In this document: piece after piece, positions 47,033 to 63,740 of the stretch | Position numbering within the stretch: position 1 is the first letter of the stretch | Layout of the letters: each line of letters opens with the position of its first letter | Source of the DNA: Chamaecrista fasciculata | Lineage: Eukaryota > Streptophyta > Magnoliopsida > Fabales > Fabaceae | Length of the DNA: 64,000 nucleotides | Direction: 5' to 3' | Assembly: GCA_003254925.1 (NCBI GenBank) | Contig: QANZ01012081.1 | Span: forward strand, 657-64,656 | Translations under genes and position numbers: made by a program | Notes under the pieces: model-generated | Told to the model about the DNA's origin: nothing | Database searches by the model: none | The model's input: the letters and a program-made list of their open reading frames with translations, nothing else

Positions 47033-47317
47033 CCTCGAAAAATTTAGCTCGGGCCATCTCGGTCGGGAAAAATCGATCGGGGCCGACCCGGTCGAAAAAG
47101 TTCGACTCGGACTGAACCGATAGAAAAAATCCAGCTCAGGCTAGCTTGGTCGAAAAAATTCGACTCGGGTCGGCCCGATCGAAAAATTTTGTCTCGAGCC
47201 GGCCAGATCGAAAAAATACGGCTCGGGCCGACCTGGTCGAAAAAATTCGTCTCAAGCCGGCCCGATCGAAAAAATTCGGCTCGGACCGGCCCGGTCGAAA
47301 AAATTAAGCTCGGTTAA
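47033..47317. repeat. 29-bp GC-rich minisatellite, about 9.6 copies
   Basis: The unit is CGAAAAAATTCGGCTCGGGC plus nine bases ending in GGT or GAT. The later copies (47150-47300) are closest to each other and the outer ones more worn. Its GC content contrasts sharply with the surrounding AT-rich DNA. It is inside the Tourist-like element. Confidence 0.85.
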
Positions 47318-47606
47318 AAAAATTTAACATATTTTTATTAATTTATTTATGTTAATTAAATCATTAATCTGATATTGCTTAATCTTTATATTAAAAAAAG
47401 TCAATTTTTCTTAATTTTCTAAACAATGTTAGATGAAGGTAAAATAGTAAATTGACACTAATGTCATAATTTAATCCTTCAATATCCTCTATCTTGATTT
47501 TTTGATAATCCTAAAAGGGGAAGAGATTGAGAAGTCTAATCTCCCCTTCTCTCCCCCTCCAATTTCCTCCGTCTCCTCCCCCTCCTTAAATCCAAACCAA
47601 CCCTTA

Positions 47607-49177
47607 ATACTAAGTTTTGATTGGGCCAACGTAAAAAATAAAATAATAAAGTAAACGTAAAAGTGAAAAAAGAAAAAAAAGTGTGTTATGTACTTATGTA
47701 CATGACGACAACTTCAAAACCTTTTTTTTCTCATGAGCCACTTAAACTTCAACATCTTGCTCGTCCTTTTCATTCAATTATAATGGCCTTCTTTAATCAA
47801 ATCACAATTCACACACATTCGTTTGATGATAGAATATCTTTATCTTTAGGCTGTGTAATTGACAATACATAAGGTGAAATGGAATTCTAAAACAATCTCA
47901 TATATCTTCCATTTTAAATTTGAACACAAGTGTCTAAAATTATAGATTATTTTCGATAAGATCTTTCTTCATTTAACTAAAACCGTCAACAAACCGGATA
48001 ATCCTCAAAATTAATAAGAGCTAGGATCCAGATAATAATCTTTCTTCATTACTCCGGAGTTATATATAATGAGTTGCTATCACATCATTATCACAAGTTT
48101 TCAACATTTCAAAAATTTATAATGATTTTCATCTTTTTGTTTTTTAAATTGAATACATCAAATTTTCAAGCCCCTCAAATTTGGTGGTGATTTTAATTTA
48201 GATCTAATTTTAATTTTACTCTTTTTTCGTGAAAAGTTTGTTCTAACATTAGATCAACTCAAATATGAGTAGATCTATACTAAAGAATATTCGATCAATT
48301 GTTAAATATATATAGAGAAGTCTATGTCATTTACTTTTGCGAAGAAAGTTATTTTTCTAATATACATAAAGTATAATAGTAACAACCATTTGTTGACAAC
48401 ACCAAAGTCGGTGATGGTTTTCATTTTACAAATATGTTTCATAAAGGACCTCTTTAGTTTAACATTGTTTACAAATTATTTCTCTCATATATTATTAGAT
48501 TTAAGTTCTTTGAATGATTGTAACTGTCATTTAACTTTTTTATAATATAATTTAACTTGATATTTTTTTAAAAAAATAAAATCTTATTCTTCAAATTTAA
48601 TCAGCGCCAATCCCATCGAAATTTAATTTATTTTCAATAAGTTCGGCCCATAGAAAAATTAACAAAGAAGCCCATCCACTTTATCTTTTCATATACCGGA
48701 CGGCCCGGCCCATATTGCCTACTTCATATGTAAATGTGTTTTGCCATCATTTTAAGAACTTATTTTGGAGTCATTCTAATAATAAACTAGCATAAAAAAA
48801 AGATAAGCAAAAAATGTACAACCTGTAGAGTGTAGATAATATATTCACCGATATTTATATAATTACATTACAAATTTTGTAGTTATCCAAACAACAAATT
48901 TATAATACAAGAAATTTAACTTACAAAAATTCAAATATATACACTTCAAATTCTATATTCATTCAAATGACAAAATCCAAACTCAAATTAAGTAACTTTA
49001 TAGATGAATTCTCTTATATTGACATACATAATACATTTACAATTTTATTTAAAGAGTGATCCATCAACCCGAAAAAAAAAGGACCAAAATTAATTAAAGA
49101 GAACTTTTTTGTTCTCTTCACAAATGGGCTAATTAAAGCCTTTGGTATTATATTATGTATGTGTACTTTTTGAATGA
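47607..49177. other. AT-rich intergenic DNA
   Basis: No gene is recognised; frames at 47663-47872 and 48324-48545 have no family resemblance. This region includes the 3' flank of the small gene at 49.2 kb. Confidence 0.5.
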
Positions 49178-50251
49178 TCAAAACAGATACGGTGTGGGAG
49201 AAAACATTGACACGACGTTGAATAAAGGAGGTTGCCTGAAACAAACACAAAAAAATTAAACAGTTTCAATTAGGGTAAGTTACATGCCAACATAATTAAA
49301 ATAACTTAATAGAGTACTATTATTTCATAAGTTTCTAGATTTAGTGTTTAATTAGATGCCAACTTTTCCATGGCATGGCAAAGATTAAAAAAAAAATGTT
49401 CACAATTTGATTTGCACTTTAGGGAAACAAACTAAAATTTCTTATTTTCTTAACATCAATTTTTAAAATGTAAAATAAAAATTATGGAAAGCCACTTTAA
49501 ATTTACTATATTTTCAAGATAACATAAATTAACAAAAAGCTTATTTAACATTATGTCTTACATTATCTTCCCATTTCAAAATGTGTTCATCAAGAGTCAT
49601 GGAACCTCTGAAAATATTATCTTAGCTGTTGCGATTTTGTATTATGTCAAAAAGGCTTGAAAATTTAAATCCTTTAGGATAAGTTTAATGATTGATCTTT
49701 ATATATAAAACCACATATATGCTAAAACCTAGTAAGAGACAATATTACTTGTAAAACTTGTTTCCCTTCTTAGCTAGTTGCAATCAACAAGAGAAGTGTA
49801 AATATTAGCTATATATTTCACTTAAATAAAACCTTTTCTTGTCTTTTGCATGTTTATGATTTTTCTCAAATTACCTCATCCTAATCAAATACTCTAATAC
49901 TAACAATAATTAAAAAAGTAATTACCTAAAATTATAATGATGACTTTCAATAAGAGCTCTTTTGGTATTGGTAGCACTCCTTCTCTTCCTCTCCCTTTTT
50001 GATTCTATGGAATCACATATGTCTTCTTCACAAATGGAGCTTAATGATGGCTTCCAATTAGACTTCTTAGCCAACACCCTCCCTCGCTTTTGTTTTCGAT
50101 AAGGCCGAGAAGATAAAGATGAATATAAAAACCTATTCGATCTTCGTCTCTCCATATATTTTGAGAATGGAGAAGAGGAAGCCACTACAATGGGCGAGCA
50201 TTGAGTGGCACAAAAACAACATGAGGCGAAATAAGCCAATAAGAGCTTCAT
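49178..50251 (-). CDS. Small two-exon gene of unknown function, 127 aa
   Basis: Exon 1 is 50251-49926 and exon 2 49235-49178; the join (AG|G) keeps the frame and adds RQPPLFNVVSMFSPTPYLF before a stop. The N-terminus MKLLLAYFASCCFCATQC is hydrophobic and Cys-rich, then the protein is basic and Ser-rich (SKYMERRRSNRFLYSSLSSRP, WKPSLSSICEEDI). I do not recognise the family with confidence; an Arg/Ser-rich body ending in a 'FSPTP-aromatic' C-terminus does recall some small uncharacterised plant proteins. The N-terminal stretch could be a signal peptide or a membrane anchor. A TATA box lies about 225 bp upstream. The consistent splice and the conserved-looking C-terminus in a 58-base exon argue for a real gene. 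Confidence 0.65.
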
Positions 50252-50473
50252 ATTGTAGAATTAATGTCAAATTAATTATTCTCTCATGCCTACCTTTATC
50301 TTGTTATTCTTTGTTTCTTTCTCAAGTAAGAGAAAACCGAAGAAGGAGATAAAGGTGAGCATTGGGATATAGTTGAGAGGGAAGCCATTAAAGAAAGAGA
50401 AAGTCCCCAACTTAGGTATTTTACTAAATTATAGTTTTGATGAAAGAGATTAATGTATTATGGGATGTTAGGA

Positions 50474-50480
50474 ATTTATA
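50474..50480 (-). promoter_or_regulatory. Likely TATA box of the small 127-aa gene
   Basis: TATAAAT on the minus strand, preceded by GC and followed by TCC, lies about 225 bp upstream of the ATG at 50251. The leader between them is AT-rich with a GAAAGAGA run. Confidence 0.45.
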
Positions 50481-51547
50481 GCAAACTTTTATTGCAAGGG
50501 GAGATTCATTGTAGAATTGCGTTCTAAGTTATGTATGCATCATTGTTTAAAACTTCAATTGGAATCACACAATATTTATTGGCTAAAATAAAAGGATTTT
50601 TCCGGATTTATAGCCTTTGCGTAGAAAAATCCCCCATATTTGTAATATTGACCACTGACATCCCAATACTATTTTATTATGTATGTATGATAAACTCTCA
50701 TTCTTTTCCTTCCATTAAAAACCTTATAGAAGGTAAAGTTAATGAACAGTATGTAAAAAATACAATTTTTTCTTTTTAATTTTTGATAATTAATTTTCAA
50801 AAAAGTAATGTAAATAGTTTCAATTGGGTTTCACTTGTATAACCATTCCACCTACTGATAAATCATCTTGAACTTTTGTTGGATATGGAGACTAACTATG
50901 GATAATGTAGGGGTAGAATAGCATTATATGATCCCTATTTTTAGCTTTAGACATGAAGGTATATCAAAATTTTAGTCCTCATCCCTCTCATACCTTATAA
51001 ATAGTTAAATCCCTATATCCAAATGGAGCCCAAATCAAATAGTTAAACTCATAAAATTTCAAAATAATTTATTTTTTTATTGATACAAACTCTATTTTCA
51101 TTATGAAGAAAAAATATAAAAGCCCAAACCTGACATAATGGAGCCCAAATCAAATCAAATAAATTAATATCCGAGGGAACACACAACAGAGATGGTCGCA
51201 ACCCATTATGGATTAAGAAGTTTATTTAAATCTGAAGATCAATATCAAAAATTAATCATCCATTATTCTGTTGGAGAAGAAATTTGAACCCTCTCCTTCC
51301 CTTCAACTCATTAATCTCTCATCTAATCATACCCTAAATGACTTATAGCATCATCTCAACCTTAAACTTAAACCGTCTAGCACTCCATCCATGTAAACAA
51401 TTTTATATTTCAACAAAATAGTAAGGTAATATAAGACTTCTCAGGGTTTCATAAATAATGTTAATGGTCCACAATTGTAACAAGAACGTAAATCAGTTCA
51501 ATGAGGTACAATCATCAAGTAAATAATAGTAATAATAATAATAATAA
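50481..51547. other. Intergenic DNA between the small gene and ORRM2
   Basis: No gene is recognised. The frame at 50531-50779 resembles nothing. The stretch next to 51547 is the 3' flank of ORRM2. Confidence 0.5.
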
Positions 51548-51549
51548 TC
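51526..51549. repeat. (AAT)n microsatellite touching the ORRM2 stop codon
   Basis: An AATAATAGTAATAATAATAAT run reaches the TGA (51548-51550 on the minus strand), so the first bases of the 3' untranslated region are a triplet repeat. Confidence 0.85.
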
Positions 51550-54485
51550 ATTGTCGGCCATACTGAGGAGACATAGGTTGCCCTGGTTGTCCCGGTGGAG
51601 GTCTTGGTCTTGCATACTCTGCAAATATAACCCAACCATCCAGGAACTGTACAGCAAGAAGAAAAAAGGGAATAAAAAAGAGTCAGCATTCAAGAGAGTA
51701 AAATGTGACCAAGAATACAAACATGCCAAAAGTAAAAGCAAGCATCCCATCAATTCTGTGCAGTGACAAAGAGAAAGGCCTCTCAAACATATTAAAATGA
51801 AACAGGCCAGAGAAATGCTTTTATAACTCAATCTGCCATCTATATTTCTCACATTAATCATGGAACCGGTTTGGCAAAACTGAATTCGAGTGAGTGTATG
51901 AAAAGTTTCAGAAAATGTTATGAAAAAGAATCAGTTTGTATTTAGCCAATCTTTTAAAAAACAGTGTTTATGATCGATAATTTTTTAGAAGGTTAAAGTC
52001 ATGTCATATAACCAAGTCATTAATAATTTGAATGAGTGAATAATTTCCTTAAAAAAGGAATATTTCTGACTTTGATTCCAAGGAGAAGATCCAAAGTTTA
52101 GCTTTTTTATCCTACAGCTGAAAGGAAAACTGCTACTACTTAGAAACAGCTCATGTCTTAAAAGAAACTTCATCAAATACCTCTATTTACCAAAATAATT
52201 TCTTTTGGAAAAATGCTACAACTTCTCGCCCTTAAGAGCCAGATAAATTATAAGAACCAAATACAATGAAGTAAGAACAGGAAAAGCTCAACTTTATATT
52301 GAATTCAAGTGAGGGTAAAAAAGATGAGAATCCCAAGAAACTCATGTCGAAACAATAAATTAGATTTCATACAAAAACTGACAGATAAATGTGGAAATAT
52401 TTGCATCAAGAAGATAAATAAACAATGTTAGCACTGGCAAGCAGACATTACTTTTTATAAATTTATTGTTGGAGATTTTAACACTTCAGGTCTAATTTAT
52501 CCAGGGCTCTCATTGCAATCATATTGTTTAATGAAATAACGCACACAGACACAGAAATAAATTCCATAGATCTTGCTAAAGAGGTCCAGGCAGTCCAAGC
52601 ATAAGCAAATAATACAGCTTACCTTTCCATCCATTCCTTCAATGCCCTTTGCAGCCTCTTCTATAGTAGCATATCTTACAAAACCAAACCCTTTAGAGTA
52701 ACCTGATACTCGGTCAGTTACCACTCTAGCTGAAAACAACACAGAAAACTGGTAAGCTCGCAATCACAAAAGTAGAATTTTGAGCTAAACTACAGGTAGC
52801 TGGCCAAAGAAAAAACATAACTACAAGAAGTGAAACACTGAAACTCTCTGTAGCTTATTGGCTTTGGGAGGAATGACAAACCTTGAACAACTTCACCAAA
52901 CTGAGCAAATGTCTCCCTTAGCTTTTCTGTTGTAGTACGTTTGCTAAGCCCTGAAAACATGGGGATATATTGAATATTAACAGAGTCAATTTAAATTTCC
53001 TAAGTGATGAATGATGTAAGGAAATGATGACAAATTCTATATAGAAATCATCCTAATGTATCACGATCCCAAGCCAGCACTTTAAAACCATATAAGACAT
53101 ACACAGCCACCATATCTTAGTATGAGATTATAACAAAATGTAGAGGTCACAATCTTAACATTGTGCAAAATTCTCTTAGTGAGAGTTCAGGAAAATTATG
53201 AGCGCATGAAATAGCAAAATCAGGAAAGAAATCATTAAAATGTAACAATTTTACAATAACTATTCACTATCTCATTAATGCAGTGTCACCAAGTATCATT
53301 TACTTAGCTGGTTAAACCTATTTTACATTGGGAAAGTTAACAGTAATTACCTACATGTCCTGGGCCAAATCTATTTTTGTTTATGTCCATAATAGAACCA
53401 AATAACAGGCAAACGTTCTTCAAAAGATGCAAAAAGAAACGTTGCACACAGCGCACCAAGAAGATTGTTGGAAGAGCTCCGTATACCACAAGAAGTTACT
53501 AAGATTTACGTTGACTCAGTTATGTGAAGACTTAATATCAAATTGCGGAAATTTTGTTAAAAAAAATTGCGGAAATTTCCACAAAGTCAATGGAATTTGA
53601 AGACTTTCAAAGAATGAGAGCATGCCTTTGTATACAGAAGAAAATCTCAAATTAAGGGGGGATTATATTAGTAATTTATAACTATAATATCTTTTTTAAT
53701 CTAGATATATGAAATGCTTCAAGTGGCCTTTTCAGTTTATGAAATAAAGGGCATCTAAGTCTAACGTATTTATATCTGCGTCTCAAGTTGAAGCAACGCC
53801 AAGCATTTGAACTAAAGTGAGTTCAAGAACACCTCAAGAGAATACCTACCTCCTCCTCTCAACAGGTGTTGTGCCTGTATATATCTAAAATAACACAGTA
53901 CTTCAAATTACATTGAGCCACAAAATATCTGATTGTATTTGGGAGTCAATAACCTTAATCTTACTTCTATTCTTGTTAACTCCCTTTCATAAAATGCATA
54001 GGTAACTTCAATCCTGAGTTTTTTTTTGGTCAAATACGCAAACTTAAAAAGGGGCAAAGCTCAATATTAAACCACAAGTGAGCGAAAATCAAACAAAATC
54101 TCTCGTGCAACAAAGTGTAACACTCAACACCGAAACTTACTCGTAGATCAATTTTAAAAATACAAAAAGCGAAAACATAGGTCATAGGTACAGGAAAGGG
54201 CGATGGATACAATCAGAGTATCAGACAATCAAAAATCAAGAAAAAGATTTACGACTAAGCTTTAACATAAGTCAAGCGAATAAGAAGATATGTGATGTGA
54301 GAACGAATGACGAAAATGGAAAACAGACCAGAAACGAAGAGGTTGGTGCTGGGCTCGGCCATCTCTCTAGCAGGAGCAGCCGCCGGAGGCGGCGGAGGAA
54401 TGAAGGTGGAAGTCGGAACGGTGGAGAAGAGTCGCCGGAGACCTCGAGGCGCAGCCAATGCGGCTCTCATCGTCGTCGCCGCCAT
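51548..54485 (-). CDS. ORRM2: ORRM2-type organelle RRM protein, mitochondrial
   Basis: Four exons, 54485-54329, 52950-52882, 52729-52623 and 51646-51548, give 143 aa. The N-terminus is Arg/Ala-rich (RAALAAPRGLRRLFSTVPTS), a typical mitochondrial presequence, followed by a Pro/Ala linker. One RRM follows: RNP2 NLFVSGL at 48-54 and RNP1 KGFGFVRY at 88-95, then FLDGWVIFAEYARPRPPPG and a Pro/Gln tail. Introns split the RRM, as in the Arabidopsis gene. ORRM2 takes part in mitochondrial C-to-U RNA editing as an accessory factor (family knowledge). Size and sequence match closely, and I see no break. The start has GCCATGG-like context within the first 150 bases of a GC-rich exon. Confidence 0.92.
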
Positions 54486-54510
54486 GATTTGGGTTTAAGG
54501 GATTTCAGCT

Positions 54511-54517
54511 AAACCCT
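54511..54517 (+). promoter_or_regulatory. Telo-box (AAACCCT) in the ORRM2 leader
   Basis: AAACCCT lies 26 bp upstream of the ORRM2 ATG. Telo-boxes are frequent near the start of plant genes for translation and organelle biogenesis; a single short match can be chance. Confidence 0.35.
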
Positions 54518-54599
54518 GCGGCTGCGTGCGAGTAAGTGAGAGAGAAAGATATTTGGAAAATTGGGAAAATGAACTTCTCTATAAAAAGAAAAGAGAAAG

Positions 54600-57284
54600 G
54601 GCGGTGTAGTACTGTAGCGCGTAATTTATTTATATATAAGTGCAAGATTTATGTGTATAATTACTAAAATAGCCTTCCAATTTAATTTATAGTTATACTT
54701 TATGATACATACACACCTCATTTTGAGATCATGTTTATGTGTTGGACAACTATTCATTTTTTTTTTTGCCAAATTGGACAACTATTCATGTCTGGTATGA
54801 TATGATATCTATATTACGATATATATATATATATATATTTATAATTTTCAGAATATATAATCATTCTTTTATAGTTTTGACATAACAAATAAATGAACAA
54901 TAAAAAATAATGATCATATTATAAATAAATATTATAATTTTTAAATTTTTATTAAAATTTATGAATTTTTAATTATTTAACCGTGTCATATCATGTAATT
55001 TTAAGAATTTAACATATTAATGTGTCCATATTTGTGTTATGTCCTATAACCGTGTGAAATGTCAATATCCATACTTTCTAAGTTATATATCGTAATATAT
55101 TTGTGGGTAATCTTATGCTATAACCTATTGTTGAATCTCCACATCTATAATTTTTAAAGAAAAATAAAGGTAAAATATTTTCAATAATTGTATATAAATT
55201 TTCAAGTATAATCTAGTGATAGAAAACTGTAAAGCTTTATAATATATGTTTCGCTCTTTATAGTCCTATTATCTTTTTTTCATTTCAAAAAGTTTAGTAT
55301 CTACCAATTATTGTAAATTATAAATTTTAATTTCACCGATTTTTGTATACACTATATGTAAGTTTCTATAGATTTTTTTAAAAAAAAATAATATATCATA
55401 TTTGTTGAAAAAAGGAATATAACATGTAAAAAGGAAATGTAATCATAACAGCGGATAAAGTTTATCATAATATTTATTAAGTATCAAATTATAAAACAAA
55501 AGGCTTTAATTTGTTAAAATTTGTCACATTAAAAATGGTTGCAATATGAGATTGGTCATTGGAGGGAAAATGTGAGCCTTATTGCCATCTTAAGGAACTT
55601 TGTGAAAAAGAAAAAGTGCAGGAAACAAATTGTTACCATAACACTTATCAAATGCCATAAATATGTTTAGATTTAGAAAAATTACAATTAAAACTGTCAA
55701 AAAGCAAAGGAGATAACCAACACTAATATTCCAATTTTGGCCATGTTGAATAATTGTTTAGAGATTGTTAGAGAATATTATAACCTGATTTAGTAGAGAA
55801 GTTCCCTTTTGGTAGAGTCTTGTCTAAGGTTTTGATGTTAATATAAGACTAAAGATATGCTTTCATTTGGGAGTGTTCGAGTGACCGAGGATGAAGTTGT
55901 GGATACAATAATTAATGTGTGCTTCAGTCAAGCAAGAATCAAACTAAAGTTACAATCGAACCCATTACTTAAGATAGGTGAGTTCCAAACCAATTGCGCG
56001 TAAATGTTATGATCTTTGTCAATATGACTTACTTTTATAATTTGGGAATGAGAGAGAATGCATGTAATGGTAGGAGAGAGAGTGGAGGGTGTCGAAGTTG
56101 AGTTACAGGGGCCTAGTCAATAGAGAGAAGGTTGAATTTCCAGCCTTGAATCTCTGAGTTGATCTTATCCAAAACAAAGTTGATTTGTTTTTACTTGAGA
56201 GTAGGGTTGAGGGTAAAGCTGAAATGTTTCCCAAGATTGGTTGTGGAGTTTACATTAAGTAGGCCTTCAATTATTTGTAGTGTTAAGGAAAATTGATGAA
56301 AATTATATTGAAGTTTAGACACTTCTCTAAACTAAGCATCGTGCATGTGTTCAATTGTGAAGTTTCCAAATATGTTAAAAAAAAAAAGTGTGAGAAACCG
56401 ATGTTTGAGCTTTAGTTTAAAAGGGCACCAAAGATCGTTTTTTGTGGCTTCGTCGATAGAATCGGTGATGTAAAACATTACTATGATTGGATCCCTTGGC
56501 AGATGCATCTATTGGGTTTGAAGGGATTTGTTTTGATGGAAGGAAGGTATGTAGGTTGAAGAGGTAAGATAGGTGGTGATTTAGCTCAATCCATTCATTT
56601 GCTTTTACTCTGCCTACACCTTTGGTACTTTTCTGAGCACTCTTTGGTACCATCTATTCCCTATTAAATATATAGGCACCAATGCGTGCTAAGAAAAGTA
56701 AAAGCTATAGTTTCTTACCTAAACAACTTTTGAATCGATTCCCTTCCTCTTTGTTTTAAATCTGAATGGTGCTGCGTTTGACATAAGTCAAAATGGACAG
56801 AATTTAGCAAATGGGGAATTGGCTACATGAGAGATTACCACTTATCAAATACATCCGGTTTCGAACCAAAAGATTGCAATAACTCATAAGCATGAGGAAA
56901 AGAAAACAACTTCTTGAATTTGATGTAATAAAAAGCAAAGCGGAACTCTACTAACAGTTTCACCAAGGCCCTTCAATTTCTGGTAGGCTCTGGCAGCCAC
57001 AACCTACATAAACACGATCCATTCTATGCTCTCTACCTTTCTTGAATCTGATCAAAACAATTTACAGATGCTGGGGATAAGTATTCTATAACTAAAATGA
57101 TAGACAGAAGCACCTATTTCCATGTAATATTCAGCAGCCAGTACAGGTATTACGTCTTCAGGGGGAGGAACTGTGAAGATTTGGCCATAACCCTCAGTAA
57201 TATTAATTATTGATCACAGACAGGCCATCCTTTAGTTACATGTTGATCACTAGAATGGTCGACTCTTTCTTTGTTCCTTTACAT
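54600..57284. other. Intergenic DNA between ORRM2 and the GSK3 gene
   Basis: AT-rich DNA lies at 54650-55500 and more mixed sequence at 55700-56900. The minus-strand frame 56417-56653 and neighbours show no family resemblance. The 56.9-57.28 kb part is the 3' flank of the kinase gene. Confidence 0.5.
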
Positions 57285-62087
<4,803 letters not shown>

Positions 62088-62230
62088 TTGAGTGAAAACG
62101 AACACTCTCTTCCAGTTTTCCTCTCTCTCTTTCTTTCTTTCTTTCTTTCTCTTCCTCTCTTTTTTTTTTCCTCTCTCTCTCTCTCTCCTGTGTTTCTCTC
62201 TCTTACTCTATCAATTTTCTCTCTCCTGTA
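62088..62230 (-). promoter_or_regulatory. GA-rich 5' leader of the GSK3 gene
   Basis: Read on the minus strand this is dominated by GAAAGAAAGAAAG and GAGAGAGAGAG runs just before the ATG. GA-rich leaders are common in plant signalling genes. The runs are likely polymorphic. Confidence 0.6.
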
Positions 62231-62346
62231 GGAATAGTATTGGGGCCAGGCTTTTGATTAGATAGAGGAGAGAGAAAGACAGTAGACTCACGCGATTTCT
62301 GGGAGAGTGGAAGCACGCTTCAATCGCAGCCGTTTATTTTTCGTCT

Positions 62347-62354
62347 CTTTTATA
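62347..62354 (-). promoter_or_regulatory. Likely TATA box of the GSK3 gene
   Basis: TATAAAAG on the minus strand, about 260 bp upstream of the ATG. The start of transcription would be near 62320 and the leader about 230 bases. Confidence 0.55.
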
Positions 62355-63228
62355 TCGACCACAGTGATTAGTGATCTGGTGCAGTAGAGAGAGTACATAG
62401 CGTTATATTTCGTAGGCTTGCATACAAAGAGACAAGGACCACATGGAAGCTCCGTTGAACATGTATTATTATTGGGTAAATTCTATAAAAAGGTAGATAG
62501 TTTAAACTATTTAATTCTTACATGTTAGATTTAACTTTTTTAGTGTTAAGATTTGTGTAATAATTTTTTATTATATAAAATATAAATTTTGAGACTAAAA
62601 AAAATTAAATCCAATGATTAAAAATTAGATAACTTAAACTATCTAGTTTTTTTAAAGTGTTACCCATTATTATTTATTTTTTTTGGCCTCAGTGGAACAT
62701 GTATTATTATTATTCGGCCAAAGTTAATTTCTTATGCATGCGATAGATTTTAAATTGGTCTTTTATTTTTATTTGTTTTAGATTAACTTTATATGTTTTT
62801 ATGATATTTTAAATTGATCCAAAAAATATTGAATATGGTTATAATTTTCTCATTTCAAATTGAGATACGATGAATTTAGAGTTATGAGTTTTTTTTTACG
62901 AGTACTTTAGGACCATGAATAAACGAGGTTAAATAGAGCCTAAAAAATAAATAACTCGTTTCATGGTCAAATAAGTGAAATTTGTTATATATATCTCGTT
63001 TCAAGTCCGAATGCAACGCGTTTGAAACTATGTGTTAACTCTTGAAGAATTTTTTCTTTGTTCAGTTAAAATCATTAGCAAATAAAGTCGAATCATGTCT
63101 CAAAAGTAAATTTGAAATCAATTTGAAACATTATAGAAACATGTACGACTAATTTGAAACAAGTAAAAGATAAAAGACCATTTTAAAAATCTATCTCATA
63201 CATATTATTATTATTATTATTATTATTA
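62355..63228. other. Upstream region of GSK3 and a foldback with the dispersed module (62748-63190)
   Basis: From 62748 the phrase TTTTAAATTGGTCTTTTATTTTT is mirrored by 'aaaagataaaagaccattttaaaa' near 63165-63190. The core holds 'cctcatttcaaattgag' and 'ttagcaaataaagtcgaatc' module lines. No gene is present. A long (TTA)n run ends at 63228. Confidence 0.5.
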
Positions 63229-63731
63229 GAGGAAACCTACTATTTAGTCCCTCCTTTTCACACTTCTAACTATTTGGTCCCTCAAAAATTACAAACGTCA
63301 ACTTGTTAGTCCCTGTAGCATATCTCCATTAATGACATTGATGATTTGGTCGTTAAATGCACATGTGACACATTGAATGTCACATATTTAACTATTTGGG
63401 ACCATCTAGGGCTTGAGATTTGGAAATGCTTCTATAATTTATGCCTTATGAAGCTTCACGTGTAAGACAAATATTCAGGTCTAACTCAATTTTAGGCTCG
63501 TTTGATTGTGTTTCTTGGTCCGGTTCGGTTGGTTTAGGTGACTATGATGCTAAAGTGACATTTAACGAGTGCCACGTAAGTATTTAATGTCCACGTCATC
63601 AAGTAATTTAATGAAGGGACTGAATAGTTGATGATTATGATAAATGAGGGATCAAATAATTTATTTCAAAAAATGTAAGGACCAAATAGTTGAAAGTGTG
63701 AAAAAGGAGTGACCAAATAGTAGGTTTCCTC
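63229..63731. mobile_element. MITE with near-perfect arms and 9-bp target duplication
   Basis: GAGGAAACCTACTATTTAGTCC is mirrored by GACCAAATAGTAGGTTTCCTC, and the inverse pairing continues through 'ttttcacacttctaactatttggtcc'. TTATTATTA flanks both sides (63220-63228 and 63732-63740), although in a TTA microsatellite. The arms are long and the 9-base duplication suggests a Mutator-like element. The interior has MITE-type 'gtgacacattgaatgtcac' phrases and no gene. Confidence 0.8.
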
Positions 63732-63740
63732 TTATTATTA

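Larger units (their letters stand above)
46361..47603. mobile_element. Tourist/PIF-like element with TTA target duplication, about 1.24 kb
   Basis: The left end GAGTGTGTTTGGATCGAGGAG with 'gattaggggagaaggggagggg' is mirrored by the right end 'ccccttctctccccctcc...aaatccaaaccaaccc'. TTA flanks both sides (46358-46360 and 47604-47606). The interior holds a 42-bp tandem pair (46482-46564), the second copy of the 34-bp OCT4 3'-flank sequence (46563-46596), a run of five or so 'ttttggtcctcaaactattt' units (46890-47020) and a 29-bp minisatellite. There is no transposase, so the element is non-autonomous. Confidence 0.75.

Noticed and set aside
47033-47317. CRISPR array
   Set aside because: The units abut with no unique spacers, and this is a plant nuclear genome. 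It is a minisatellite.
54297-54512. Plus-strand Arg/Gly-rich frames at 54.3 kb
   Set aside because: They are antisense to ORRM2 exon 1, whose presequence and RRM start explain the sequence.
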